The notes beneath the pieces were generated by a model. It was given only the letters and a program-made list of their open reading frames with translations. It was not told the DNA's origin and ran no database searches. Below, one piece after another: positions 53,405 through 62,770 of a stretch of 64,000 nt of DNA. Both the position numbers and the translations under genes were made by a program. The DNA comes from RGIG5050 sp045636065 (GTDB taxonomy: Bacteria > Verrucomicrobiota > Kiritimatiellia > RFP12 > UBA1067), in assembly GCA_045636065.1 (NCBI GenBank), contig JAZTWW010000063.1, forward strand, positions 12,891 to 76,890, in the 5' to 3' direction. Numbering within the stretch: the first letter of the stretch is position 1; each line of letters opens with the position of its first letter.

Positions 53405-54625
53405 CTAGGCTGTAATGCCAGGCCGCCCGAGCCTTGCCAGAAGGTCGTTGATCCTACCGTTTCTGGAAAGGATGCGTCCCCCTTTGGGGCTACCCTCAGG
53501 CTGCGGCTCCTCCTTGGTCGCATCATAGTACGCATGCGCTTCGGCCTTCAAGGAGTCGGCCAGACTTCTGGAGAGGAGCTTAAGCTCGTTAAGCCTTATT
53601 ATGAACGATTCCGCCGATATTCCGAAGCGGGACTTGATTCTAAGGACGAGAGGGTAGTTCCACGCGTCGGGTTTCATGTTAAGCTGAAGGGCCGTCGCCT
53701 TGATTGCGTCCTCCGGCATAAGGAATACAGCCGCAAAGTGCCTTGCGAAACGCCTCGTTTCTGCGGTTTCGTTGAATGTGCTATTTCCAAGGCTTTTGAA
53801 AAGGTACGCGCAGGCGATTTCATACATCATCACGAATTGCTGCCTTTCGGCCGTCAGCTCCTTGGATATGAATATGAAGAAGTTGTCGTTGGCCCTGTCG
53901 AAAAACGCAAGGCTTTCGGTGTCGCCTGTAAGATCCGTGAAGATCGTCCTTACGCCCTGCGTCTCAAGAAGCTCGACGGCATCGTAAACGATGGCCGAAC
54001 CGATGTTGCAGTGCGCCCTAAGTGCGCGCGAAAGGATTTCGGCTCCATCCTCGGACACTGTGAAAGGGGAGTTGAAGGGGATCGTAGTGTGTTTTGAGAC
54101 TCCACATTCGTCCTCAACCGCGAGATATTCGCAGATGATAGCGTTCAGCTTTTCAAGAAGAGCTGGGTCAAGCGGTTTGGCATCGGGTGTGCGATGCGTA
54201 AGTATTGCATGCGAAGTCCTGCCGCCGGTCCCGCCGCGGCCCGCCTCGTGACCTCCCGATGCGCCGGGCCCAGCGTCACCCGATGTGCCAGATCCTCTGC
54301 TACCGCCAGATGCGCCGACCCATCTGCTGTCATCTGATGCTCCACCCGATCTGTCGCCCGATGCACCGCACTGCTGTGATACATTCGCGTCAATGGTTTC
54401 GCCTAGATAGGGACTCTGGTCTATGAGTTCCCTGAACGAGGCCCCCATAGCCTTAAGGATATGTCCAACCGTGCGCATTGACGGCGAAACGTATCCCTGC
54501 TCGATTGAGCAGAGCTGCGCAGGCTGCATTCCCGCAGCTTCAGCCAGCTCGTTCTGCTTCATATGCCTGCGTATACGAAGGTTTCTTAGTGATATGCCGA
54601 TGTTCAGTTCCTGTTTTTCGTCCAT
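53405..54625 (-). CDS. HTH regulator with degenerate ImmA/IrrE-like domain
   Basis: A 406-residue protein. An Xre-type helix-turn-helix covers about 11-65 (KQNELAEAAGMQPAQLCSIEQG). A Gly/Ser-rich low-complexity linker covers about 83-140. The C-terminal half has the layout of ImmA/IrrE (DUF955) metallopeptidases, with FIFISKELTAERQQFVMMYEI and RRFARHFAAVFLMPEDA. The zinc HExxH, expected in the first of these, reads YEIAC, so both His are lost and proteolysis is unlikely. ImmA/IrrE proteins usually cleave a partner repressor; this one may only sense or bind. It lies divergently, 160 bp from cas3. Confidence 0.75.
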   Translation of the reverse strand: MDEKQELNIGISLRNLRIRRHMKQNELAEAAGMQPAQLCSIEQGYVSPSMRTVGHILKAMGASFRELIDQSPYLGETIDANVSQQCGASGDRSGGASDDSRWVGASGGSRGSGTSGDAGPGASGGHEAGRGGTGGRTSHAILTHRTPDAKPLDPALLEKLNAIICEYLAVEDECGVSKHTTIPFNSPFTVSEDGAEILSRALRAHCNIGSAIVYDAVELLETQGVRTIFTDLTGDTESLAFFDRANDNFFIFISKELTAERQQFVMMYEIACAYLFKSLGNSTFNETAETRRFARHFAAVFLMPEDAIKATALQLNMKPDAWNYPLVLRIKSRFGISAESFIIRLNELKLLSRSLADSLKAEAHAYYDATKEEPQPEGSPKGGRILSRNGRINDLLARLGRPGITA

Positions 54626-54657
54626 TTCTAAGTCCTTGGTTTGGCGGCTGCGTGTGT

Positions 54658-54686
54658 ATTATAGCAAATTTATCCACATTTGTCTA
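54658..54686 (-). promoter_or_regulatory. promoter of the HTH regulator gene
   Basis: On the minus strand TAGACA (54681-54686) and TATAAT (54658-54663) are 17 bp apart. The transcript would start about 26 bases before the ATG. It faces away from the cas promoter, with about 64 bp of AT-rich DNA between the two. Confidence 0.6.
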
Positions 54687-54749
54687 TATACAATTAAATT
54701 ATTTGATATTACGCAATATCAGCAATTAATAGAAAAATAAAAATGTGTC

Positions 54750-54778
54750 TTGTCAATTCTGCTCAGTTATGATATAAT
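54750..54778 (+). promoter_or_regulatory. cas operon promoter (leaderless cas3)
   Basis: TTGTCA at 54750-54755, 17 bp, TATAAT at 54773-54778, with TTATGA just before the -10. The -10 ends 7 bp before the cas3 ATG at 54786, so the mRNA should start at or near the first codon. No ribosome site is present. Confidence 0.75.
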
Positions 54779-54785
54779 AGCGCAC

Positions 54786-57413
54786 ATGGAATTTCTTAAT
54801 GGCAAGAAAATAGCACAGCTGCCAGCTGGATGCATTCCTTATGGGGTCTGTAGAGCGAAGACATGTCCCGACGGTACGCCGGGGACGTTCGTGTTTGATC
54901 ATTGTCGTTATGCTGGTTATGTGGCGGAAGCTTTGCTCTCATTATTGCCAGAATCAATTCGCAGGAAATTCCCGGATCAAACACCTTTTCTCGTTTCCGT
55001 TCACGACATTGGTAAAGTTTCACCAGGTTTTGAAGGGAAGTACTTCATTGACATCCTGCGTAAGATGGCACCAGAATGGGCACAGGAATTTACAAATGGC
55101 GGTGTGACAACAAGCCATGCTGTTGTTGGCGCAAGGTCTCTTCAACGCTTGTTCAATCTGACATATGATCACCCTGTTCTCAGGGTTGTAGCTTCGCATC
55201 ATGGATTCATGCCTGAATCTATACGTTGTGAAAAAGATGGGTGTTGGCAGGATGAAAGATCTGGACTAGTAGGAGCGCTTGCGGATGAGTTTGGCACTAT
55301 TCCTGAATCTGTAGCCCATGTAGTTCCAGATGTGGCGCTCCTTGCGGGAATAACTTGTGTGTCGGATTGGATCGCTTCAGACGAAACGTTTTTTCCTCCG
55401 GATGAAAGATCTCTTTCGTGCAAAGAAGGACATGAGCGTGCCGTCAGGGCTGTTGTCGAATGTGGCTTTGCGCAGATTGCATTTCGCAATGGGATGACGT
55501 TTAGAGATATCTTTGGCTTTTCTCCATATCCTGCGCAAAAAGCATTTCTTGACGTAGTTCTCTCTCCAGGCGTTTACGTTCTTGAAGCGCCAATGGGAGT
55601 TGGCAAGACTGAATCAGCGCTATATGCTGCATATCGCCTGATTGAGAAAGGATATCATTCCGGCATTTACTTTGCTCTCCCCACCCGCCTTACAAGTGAT
55701 CGCATCCATGAACGGGTTCGCGCGTTTCTCGATAAAGTGTCGATTGCTCAAACTGCGGTAAAATTGGCACATGGGCAGGCGTGGCTCAAAGAGTTTGAGA
55801 CTGGAGCTGAGGGTTCTGATAGCTTTACAAACACTCGTCCTCCGTCATGGTTTAACCCGTCCAAGCGAGGTTTGCTTTTCCCGTTCGCTGTAGGGACGGT
55901 GGATCAGGCGTTGATGGCCGTGCTGAATGTGAAACATTCATTTGTACGTTCTTTTGGATTGGCAGGGAAGGTTGTAATACTTGATGAGGTTCATAGTTAC
56001 GATGCCTATACGGGGACTCTTATTGACGAACTCGTAAGAAGACTCCGAAATTTGGGTTGTACGGTCATAATCCTCTCTGCAACATTGATTGCCGTCCGTC
56101 GCAAGCAAATACTGGGAATGGATGTTGCCGCATGTGACGGATATCCTCTCTTGACCGGCATCAAATCGGAGACAAATGAGATTGTGATTCGTGAACTTGA
56201 ACCACCGTCTCCTCGAACGGTGCGTCTTAGGTGGATTGATGCGGCGGCTGAATCCCCGATTGTAGCTGTCGTCGAAAAGGCAAGAGCTGGATGCAATGTC
56301 CTATGCATTGCCAATACGGTTCCAACCGCACAGGAATGGTTCCGTTCCCTGAAATCAATGTTGAAGGACGACGATGATTTCCCAATCGGTCTTCTGCATG
56401 CCAAGTTCACAGGAAGAGATCGTGAGAGAATCGAAGGAAAATGGATGGACATGCTTAGAAAGGGATCGGTTAATCGTCCGAGCGGCTCCATTCTCGTTTC
56501 CACGCAGATTGTCGAGCAGAGCGTTGACATCGACGCCGACTGGATGCTTTCCGAGATTGCACCTGCCGATATGCTCCTGCAGAGAATCGGGCGTTTGTGG
56601 CGACATGAACGCTCCAGTCGTCCAGTAGAGTCTCCGGAACTAGCCATAGTCTGTTCGCGGATGTCAGTCTTGCCGGATGGGATGACTTCTGATTCTGTTC
56701 CAGAGTTCTTCGGAAGGGGATGCTTCGTCTATGCGCCTTATGTGCTTCTCCGAACATTTGAAGAACTTCGGTCGCGCACGGCACTCGACATTCCAAGCGA
56801 CATTCGCCCCGTGCTTGAATCTGTTTATTCAGACGAAATACCAAGCGGGGATCTGCATCAGAAACTATACGAGGAAATGACGAAGAAAGCCGCTGCCCTC
56901 AGACGCTTGGCTGTCATGGGCCAGTCTGATGCGCTGCCAGTTCGGCCCGATGACGAAGAGCGAGCAGGAACACGTTACAGCAGCCGTCCCACTGTTTCGT
57001 TGCTCCTTGTCCGCTCAATCGAACGTGCGGCCAATGGATTTGACTTTGACTTCATCCTCATGGACGGGACACCTGTTATTGTTTCGCGATTCCGAAAGGA
57101 CTTCTCGGTCACTCGCGCACTCTATGCAAATCTTGTACAGGTAGCGCCGAATGAAGCATTGCGTGAAGATGTTCACGGCTCGGAAATCCTCGCACGGCAT
57201 TTCTTCGCTTCAGACATGCCTCGAATCTGCATCTGGGATCCAGAATCGGGTGGGCTTAAACTCTACGGTTCTGGTATGGAAGCCGGTTATTGCTACACTG
57301 GGCAACTTGGAGCATTCAGGCTCCAGTCAGATGGAGCGGCGAAAACTGTCCGAGACGGAATGGCCGACGTCTCGGATGTCGACTTCTTCTTTGACAACGA
57401 CAACGATTGGTAG
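54786..57413 (+). CDS. cas3: CRISPR-associated nuclease/helicase Cas3 (type I-E)
   Basis: Degrades target DNA after Cascade recruits it. The 875-residue protein has an N-terminal HD nuclease (FDHCRYAGYV, VSVHDIGKVSPGFE, ASHHGFMPES) and a superfamily 2 helicase: Walker A APMGVGKTES (about 270), DEVH box VVILDEVHSYDAY, ILSATLIAV, and motif V/VI STQIVEQSVDIDAD with LLQRIGRLWRHE. All metal and ATP residues that I can see are intact. The C-terminal part is about 200 residues. The ATG at 54786 is fixed by the promoter; longer readings would overlap it. Confidence 0.95.
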   Translation: MEFLNGKKIAQLPAGCIPYGVCRAKTCPDGTPGTFVFDHCRYAGYVAEALLSLLPESIRRKFPDQTPFLVSVHDIGKVSPGFEGKYFIDILRKMAPEWAQEFTNGGVTTSHAVVGARSLQRLFNLTYDHPVLRVVASHHGFMPESIRCEKDGCWQDERSGLVGALADEFGTIPESVAHVVPDVALLAGITCVSDWIASDETFFPPDERSLSCKEGHERAVRAVVECGFAQIAFRNGMTFRDIFGFSPYPAQKAFLDVVLSPGVYVLEAPMGVGKTESALYAAYRLIEKGYHSGIYFALPTRLTSDRIHERVRAFLDKVSIAQTAVKLAHGQAWLKEFETGAEGSDSFTNTRPPSWFNPSKRGLLFPFAVGTVDQALMAVLNVKHSFVRSFGLAGKVVILDEVHSYDAYTGTLIDELVRRLRNLGCTVIILSATLIAVRRKQILGMDVAACDGYPLLTGIKSETNEIVIRELEPPSPRTVRLRWIDAAAESPIVAVVEKARAGCNVLCIANTVPTAQEWFRSLKSMLKDDDDFPIGLLHAKFTGRDRERIEGKWMDMLRKGSVNRPSGSILVSTQIVEQSVDIDADWMLSEIAPADMLLQRIGRLWRHERSSRPVESPELAIVCSRMSVLPDGMTSDSVPEFFGRGCFVYAPYVLLRTFEELRSRTALDIPSDIRPVLESVYSDEIPSGDLHQKLYEEMTKKAAALRRLAVMGQSDALPVRPDDEERAGTRYSSRPTVSLLLVRSIERAANGFDFDFILMDGTPVIVSRFRKDFSVTRALYANLVQVAPNEALREDVHGSEILARHFFASDMPRICIWDPESGGLKLYGSGMEAGYCYTGQLGAFRLQSDGAAKTVRDGMADVSDVDFFFDNDNDW

Positions 57414-57416
57414 AAC

Positions 57417-58895
57417 ATGAACGAACAAAACGTATACAATCTCATTGACGAACCATGGATACCCGTCCTGAGGCAGGATGGCAGAAACAAGATGGTTTCG
57501 CTCGGTCAAGTGTTCGCCGACAAAGACGGGCAAATCGCCGACCTCGCTCTCAATCCCTACGAGCGCGTGGCGGTGTTCCGTCTTTTACTCTGCATCGCGC
57601 AAGCAGCGCTTGGTCCGGAACGATTAAAGGACGAACGGGCCTGGCGCGCCGCGAAGGATGCTGTTGGGCCTGTGGCGTCTGAATACCTAAATAAATGGCA
57701 TGGCCGCTTCTTCCTTTATGGTCCGCACGCATTTCTGCAGCCGGATGATGTTGTTGCTGTCAATGAAACAAGTTATAAACCGTATTCAACTCTTGTGTTC
57801 GAACTGGCTTCTGGCAACAATTCAACTCTCTTTGACCACGCGGCCACAGACCCGGTGCGGGTGATTTCTCAATCTAGTCTTGCAATTGGTTTTACGACAT
57901 ACCAAAACTTCTCGGCCAATGGGTTGTCAGGGAAGTGCCTTTGGTCTGGGAAGGAAACCGAAAAGAGCGTCAAGGGAGCGCCTTGTCGTGAGCAATCAAT
58001 GTTGTTTACGCTTTTTCTCGGCAACTCGATCATTGAGTCGATTTGGCTGAATCTTTTGACCTGTGAACAGATTGCAAATGACCTAAAAGCAGAGTGGGGA
58101 TGTCCAGCTTGGGAGCTCGAATCCTTGTCTCGGTCAGATTCTCAAAAGCTCCCTGAAACTTTTCTCGGGCACCTTGTACCTTTATCGCGCTCAATCAAGT
58201 TTGAGAAAGGATCGCCCAAATGTATATTAGGCGGGGGGCTTATTTACCCACAACTTCCTTCTTGGAGGGAACAAATGGCTTCTGTAACCATGAAAGATGA
58301 TGGTTCGCCAACCTACATTTCCGCAAATCCGTCTCGCATGCCGTGGCGCGATTTGACAAGTATTCTATCGGTTCACGGTTCGAGGGCTTGTAAAGGCGCT
58401 CTTGCATTACGTCATATCGAATCACTTGAAGAAGATGAGTTCTGCATCTGGACAGGTGGAATTAAATGGGAACCGGGACAGGCAAAATTAATCGATACAG
58501 TTGAATGGTCTGTGACTCTTTCCGCCTCCATGATTGAGGACTTGTCGTTGCAACGCTACGAAAATGCGATTAAGAGGGCGGAGAGCCAGAGGTCAAATCT
58601 TCGCCATGCAGCCAAGGCATACGCGGGAATCTTGAAAGTTGATGACACCAGCCGATACTACCAACCTGCCGAAAATACCTACTGGGACATACTCGCGCAG
58701 CCTAAAAACCAGAAACTTGTTCTGTCTGTGGATTCATCGACATACTTGGATGACTGGAAGCAAGCTACGTGGAGTGCCGCCAAGGAAGCCTATCGTCGGA
58801 CGTGTCCAGCAATGAATGCGCGGCAGATTGAGGCATACGCGCAAGGATTTTCTAAACTTCATGTCAAGGAGGATAGTAATGAGCGAAACAACTGA
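57417..58895 (+). CDS. cas8e: Cascade large subunit Cas8e (Cse1/CasA)
   Basis: The large subunit recognises the PAM and recruits Cas3. The 492-residue protein has the N-terminal hallmark YNLIDEPWIPVLRQDG and later GKCLWSG, LLTCEQI and a helical C-terminal bundle. Length is close to E. coli Cse1 (502). It begins 3 bp after cas3 and its 3' end overlaps cse2 by 17 bp. Confidence 0.9.
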   Translation: MNEQNVYNLIDEPWIPVLRQDGRNKMVSLGQVFADKDGQIADLALNPYERVAVFRLLLCIAQAALGPERLKDERAWRAAKDAVGPVASEYLNKWHGRFFLYGPHAFLQPDDVVAVNETSYKPYSTLVFELASGNNSTLFDHAATDPVRVISQSSLAIGFTTYQNFSANGLSGKCLWSGKETEKSVKGAPCREQSMLFTLFLGNSIIESIWLNLLTCEQIANDLKAEWGCPAWELESLSRSDSQKLPETFLGHLVPLSRSIKFEKGSPKCILGGGLIYPQLPSWREQMASVTMKDDGSPTYISANPSRMPWRDLTSILSVHGSRACKGALALRHIESLEEDEFCIWTGGIKWEPGQAKLIDTVEWSVTLSASMIEDLSLQRYENAIKRAESQRSNLRHAAKAYAGILKVDDTSRYYQPAENTYWDILAQPKNQKLVLSVDSSTYLDDWKQATWSAAKEAYRRTCPAMNARQIEAYAQGFSKLHVKEDSNERNN

Positions 58896-59460
58896 ATGGC
58901 CGATTGACCGATTTCTGAAACGAATAGTGGAGATAGTCCGCAAGGACGACCGTGGCGCACTTGCAGAATTGCGACGCGGCTTGAGCGAGACGACACAAGA
59001 TCAGGCGTGGGAACATTTGATCCCATATTGCGCTGACTTTGCCGAGAATGAATCACATCGGTTCGTCTGGTGTACTGTTGGCGGGCTTGCCGCCGTGCTC
59101 GTTTCTGATGGATTGGCTACGACTGAACCAAGGAACAATCTTGGCACGACGATGCGCATGCTTGCGAAAGGCAGTGGTGATGGTGACGAATCAAAGGCGC
59201 TTAAGTCGTTTGAACCAAAGTTTCGTCGTGCGCTATCGTGCGACAACACAAGGTCTCTTTGTGAAATGGTCGTTGGCATTGGACGCACGGCCGCCGCAAA
59301 AGGGGTGTCCGTGAACCTGAAGGTGCTTTTCTGGGATCTCTGGAATTGGAGTGATTCAGACAAGCGCGATGAAATCCGTCTTCATTGGGCCAAGCAGTAC
59401 TATCGTGTCTTCGAGCCTCGCATGGATACAGTGCCGGCACGAGAAGGGGAATGCGAATGA
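58879..59460 (+). CDS. cse2: Cascade small subunit Cse2 (CasB)
   Basis: A 193-residue helical protein with the Cse2 features: early RKDDRGALAELRRGL, middle LARRF-equivalent FRRALSCDNTRSL and a terminal AKQYYRVF. Cse2 dimers hold the displaced strand in Cascade. The ATG at 58879 follows CAAGGAGG and overlaps cas8e; its stop overlaps cas6e as ATGA. Confidence 0.88.
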   Translation: MSETTEWPIDRFLKRIVEIVRKDDRGALAELRRGLSETTQDQAWEHLIPYCADFAENESHRFVWCTVGGLAAVLVSDGLATTEPRNNLGTTMRMLAKGSGDGDESKALKSFEPKFRRALSCDNTRSLCEMVVGIGRTAAAKGVSVNLKVLFWDLWNWSDSDKRDEIRLHWAKQYYRVFEPRMDTVPAREGECE

Positions 59461-60050
59461 AAAACTTCCTTAGCCAGGCTGAAGTGTCGTGGGTGTGGGC
59501 GCTCAAACAAGGTCTAGGGGATCCCTATCGACTCCATCAGTGGATATGGAAAATCCTTCCAGACGATCCCGATGCTAGACGCGACTTTCTCTTTCGTTCC
59601 GATGTGAAGGACGGGATTTTGAGAATACTCCTTCTTTCTGCGCGCGCTCCAGAATCCAGCGATGTCGCCCAATGGAAAACAACTGAAATGTCCGGTACAT
59701 TCCTAAGCCATGGCGCCTATCGTTTCAAGCTTCGTGCCAATCCATCTTTTCGCAGATCGTTAGATCATAAGCGACTTGCGATCTTCGATGATTTGAAGAT
59801 TCGTGATTGGTTCGCACGCAAGTTGACTTCTGCTGGATGTACAGTTGGCAATCTTGAGACCACGGCTCCAAGAAAGATGCTTTTCCACAAGGGCGGCGAT
59901 GCGCGATGTGGTACAGTCTATTCCGTAGATGCATCGGGCATACTGTCCGTCTATGACGAGTCGGCTTTCCGTGCCGCCTTTGACTCTGGAATCGGTCCGG
60001 CCAAGGGCTTCGGTTTTGGACTGCTTATGCTTCAACCCATTCAGCTTTGA
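59457..60050 (+). CDS. cas6e: CRISPR RNA endonuclease Cas6e (Cse3/CasE)
   Basis: It cleaves the precursor crRNA in each repeat hairpin. The 197-residue protein has two RAMP-like halves; YRLHQWIWKIL (about 24-34) provides the catalytic His region, and GIGPAKGFGFGLLML (about 180-193) is the C-terminal glycine-rich loop. Length matches E. coli CasE (199). In E. coli this gene follows cas5; here it precedes cas7e. Confidence 0.9.
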   Translation: MKNFLSQAEVSWVWALKQGLGDPYRLHQWIWKILPDDPDARRDFLFRSDVKDGILRILLLSARAPESSDVAQWKTTEMSGTFLSHGAYRFKLRANPSFRRSLDHKRLAIFDDLKIRDWFARKLTSAGCTVGNLETTAPRKMLFHKGGDARCGTVYSVDASGILSVYDESAFRAAFDSGIGPAKGFGFGLLMLQPIQL

Positions 60051-60094
60051 CCATTAACCGCAAATTCAAACAACAACTCAAAGGAGAAATCAAA

Positions 60095-61183
60095 ATGAAC
60101 CTCATCGAACTGCACATCCTGCAATCGTTCCCTGTCACATGCCTTAATCGCGATGACCTCGGCGCACCGAAATCCGCACGGTTCGGCGGCGTGGAGCGCG
60201 CTCGTGTCTCCAGTCAGTGCTGGAAGCGCGCCGTGCGTGAGTACTTTCATGATGCCGATAAGAAGTTCTCGGAAACGGTACGGACAAAGTATCTTCTCGC
60301 AATGTTTTCGAGGACCATTAAGAGTGAAGACTCGTCGAAAACGGACGAAGAGGCTGAGGCGATCGCCAAGAAGATTCTTGCGGTTGCCAACGGAGATAAA
60401 AAACTTTTTGGGAAGCTTGATGATAAGAAAGGGATTGTAGATACGCTGTTTTATATCTCAGAACAGACGGCAAGGAGTATTGTAAAACATGTTCTGGTAG
60501 AGCTGAGTGCAAATGCGAAATACACTCCTAAGTTCAAAGAGATTTCTGACATTCTGAAGGATCAAGTTTCCGATGCTGCTGATATTGCCTTATTTGGACG
60601 CATGGTCGCGGCTGATGCGACGAACACAATTGAAGGCGCGGCGCTTTTCAGTCATGCCCTTTCGACACATGCTATTCGTAGTGAACTCGATTTCTTCAGT
60701 GCCGTCGACGATGAGAAGAAGGGGGCTGACGATGCCGGTGCGGGACAGATAGGAACTATCGAATACAGTTCTGCGTGCTACTATCGGTATATCGGTGTGA
60801 ATCTTGATTTGCTCGGGCAAAGCAAGCTTTTTGATCAAGCCCAAATCAATATGGTACTTGAGAACTTCATCCGCGCAGCGATTCTCGCGAACCCGGCTGC
60901 ACGAAAGAATTCGATGTTCGGGCAGACTCTTCCTTCGTATGTCCTTGCGTTGAAGCGCACGGGGCAGCCCCTGTCTCTTGCCAACGCATTTGAGAGGCCC
61001 ATCGAGGCAAAGCGTGGCAGCGGTTTTGTCGAACCGTCAATTGAAGCGCTCAAGAAGGAATGGGCTGATCTCAAGGCGGCGTTCGGTATCGATTGCAGCG
61101 CCGAGTGCGAGATAGAGAAGTGCAAGGAAGGTACACTCTCCCTTGCAGATATTCTTGTAAAACTTCTTGCCGACATCGGCTGA
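60095..61183 (+). CDS. cas7e: Cascade backbone subunit Cas7e (Cse4/CasC)
   Basis: Six copies usually form the crRNA-binding backbone. The 362-residue protein starts NLIELHILQSFPVTCLNRDD and has GVERARVSSQCWKRAVREYF, typical for Cse4; length agrees with E. coli CasC (363). AAAGGAG precedes the ATG at 60095. A TTG at 60047 would add 16 unlikely residues. Confidence 0.93.
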   Translation: MNLIELHILQSFPVTCLNRDDLGAPKSARFGGVERARVSSQCWKRAVREYFHDADKKFSETVRTKYLLAMFSRTIKSEDSSKTDEEAEAIAKKILAVANGDKKLFGKLDDKKGIVDTLFYISEQTARSIVKHVLVELSANAKYTPKFKEISDILKDQVSDAADIALFGRMVAADATNTIEGAALFSHALSTHAIRSELDFFSAVDDEKKGADDAGAGQIGTIEYSSACYYRYIGVNLDLLGQSKLFDQAQINMVLENFIRAAILANPAARKNSMFGQTLPSYVLALKRTGQPLSLANAFERPIEAKRGSGFVEPSIEALKKEWADLKAAFGIDCSAECEIEKCKEGTLSLADILVKLLADIG

Positions 61184-61195
61184 GAGGGTTGCAAG

Positions 61196-61912
61196 ATGAA
61201 GTTTCTCGCACTCTATCTGAGAGCACCGCTCCAGAGTTGGGGCGCAGCAAGCAAGTTCGGCGATCGCGGAACGCTTGACGCACCGACTCGGAGCGGATTG
61301 CTTGGGATGATCGCAGCTGCCTGCGGCATAGACAAGAACGATGAGTCGTGTGATCGTGAATGGCTCGCTCGTGTTGCGTCGCTTTCATTCACAGTCTTTT
61401 CATTTCGGCGCGGCGATCGCATGACCGATTATCATACGGTTGGCGCTCGCTATAACAAGGATGATGCATGGCAACGCAGGATGATTCCAACAACTGCCGA
61501 CGGCAAACCACGCAGTACAGATATAACTCATCGTGACTATTTGACGGATTCGATATTTGGGGTAATCCTATCGGGTGATGACAGCATAATCACTGAAATC
61601 GCATCTGGTCTTGCCAATCCTGTCTGGGGCGTCTGGTTCGGGCGCAAGAACTGCATCCCGACTGAACCCGTATTTGCCGGAATTTTCGATTCCCGGGAAG
61701 CGGCGGCCGACGCTCTTGCCGGGCGTCTTCGTAGTTCTTTGGAACGCAGTGGGGGTGCAGTTGCAGGCAAGGAAGGGACTACCGTGGAATTCTGCGTAGA
61801 AGAGGCGTCAATGAGTAATGCAACCGAAATCGTTCTTGACATTCCGGTTTCGTTTAGCGCTAGAGAGTTTCACGCTCGCCACGTCAATAAACATCTGATT
61901 GGAGAGACTTGA
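61196..61912 (+). CDS. cas5e: Cascade subunit Cas5e (CasD)
   Basis: It caps the 5' end of the crRNA. The 238-residue RAMP protein has the hallmark LYLRAPLQSWGAASKFGDRG at the N-terminus, then TRSGLLGMIAAACGI and DYHTVGARY. It begins 13 bp after cas7e; GAGGGTTGCAAG is the likely ribosome site. Confidence 0.92.
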   Translation: MKFLALYLRAPLQSWGAASKFGDRGTLDAPTRSGLLGMIAAACGIDKNDESCDREWLARVASLSFTVFSFRRGDRMTDYHTVGARYNKDDAWQRRMIPTTADGKPRSTDITHRDYLTDSIFGVILSGDDSIITEIASGLANPVWGVWFGRKNCIPTEPVFAGIFDSREAAADALAGRLRSSLERSGGAVAGKEGTTVEFCVEEASMSNATEIVLDIPVSFSAREFHARHVNKHLIGET

Positions 61913-62770
61913 TTGCCGATTTTTGAAAAACCGCCTTTGGAGACCATTCCACCAGTTCGTGAGCGATGGACTCCATTGTATCTTGAGCATGGTAGGGTCG
62001 AAGTTGATGATTCGTCCGTTAAGTGGATTGGCGCAGATCGAATGGTCATGCGCATCCCTGTGGCGTCACTTTCGGCTTTGATGCTTGGTCCTGGAACAAC
62101 AGTGACCCATGCCGCTATTAAGGCATGTGCCGACTGTGATACCCCAATATGTTGGGTTGGCGCGGATGGGTTGCATTTTTATGCGTCTGCTGCTGCTACA
62201 TCACATGATAATGAAAGGGCGCGGTTGCAGGCGTCACTGGCAAGTTTGCCTCGAACGCGGGACGCTGTGGCGCGAAAGATGTTTTCAATGAGATTCCAGG
62301 ATGTTGATGTGGCTAAGTATTCAGTAAAGGAATTGCGCGGTTTTGAAGGGCGCAGGGTCAAGCGACTATACCATGATATGGGGCTAAAATATGGCGTTTC
62401 ATGGAAAGGGCGTAATTACGATCAAAGTAATTGGGACCTTGCCGATGGCATTAACCGCGCTGTTTCAGCTGCCAATGCCGCGTTTTATGCGCTTACGACT
62501 GCCGTTGTCACATCCATGGGATATCTTCCGCAGATTGGATTTATCCATACTGCGGGAGCGCTGCCGTTCGTCTATGATATTGCTGATATCTACAAGCCTC
62601 TCATAACGCTTCCGGCAGCTTTTGAAACTATTGGTCTTAAGCCTGATGCTGTTGAAGATGACGTCATAATACGCTTAAAATTTTATATTGAACGTGAGAA
62701 GATCCTTGTTAGAATGCCAAAAGACATCGAAAACCTGGTGTTGAAAGATGACGGTAATAATTGCAAATGA
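61913..62770 (+). CDS. cas1: CRISPR integrase Cas1 (type I-E)
   Basis: It inserts new spacers together with Cas2. The 285-residue protein starts at TTG 61913, directly after the cas5e stop, with TTGGAGAGAC as ribosome site. The catalytic Glu lies in KELRGFEGRRVKRLY (about 142), the His in GFIHTAGALPFVYDIADIYK (about 205-224) and the Asp in the same segment. Its end overlaps cas2 by 23 bp. Confidence 0.94.
   Translation: MPIFEKPPLETIPPVRERWTPLYLEHGRVEVDDSSVKWIGADRMVMRIPVASLSALMLGPGTTVTHAAIKACADCDTPICWVGADGLHFYASAAATSHDNERARLQASLASLPRTRDAVARKMFSMRFQDVDVAKYSVKELRGFEGRRVKRLYHDMGLKYGVSWKGRNYDQSNWDLADGINRAVSAANAAFYALTTAVVTSMGYLPQIGFIHTAGALPFVYDIADIYKPLITLPAAFETIGLKPDAVEDDVIIRLKFYIEREKILVRMPKDIENLVLKDDGNNCK

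Noticed and set aside
53405..54625. Active ImmA/IrrE protease
   Set aside because: The HExxH zinc motif reads YEIAC, so both His ligands are gone.
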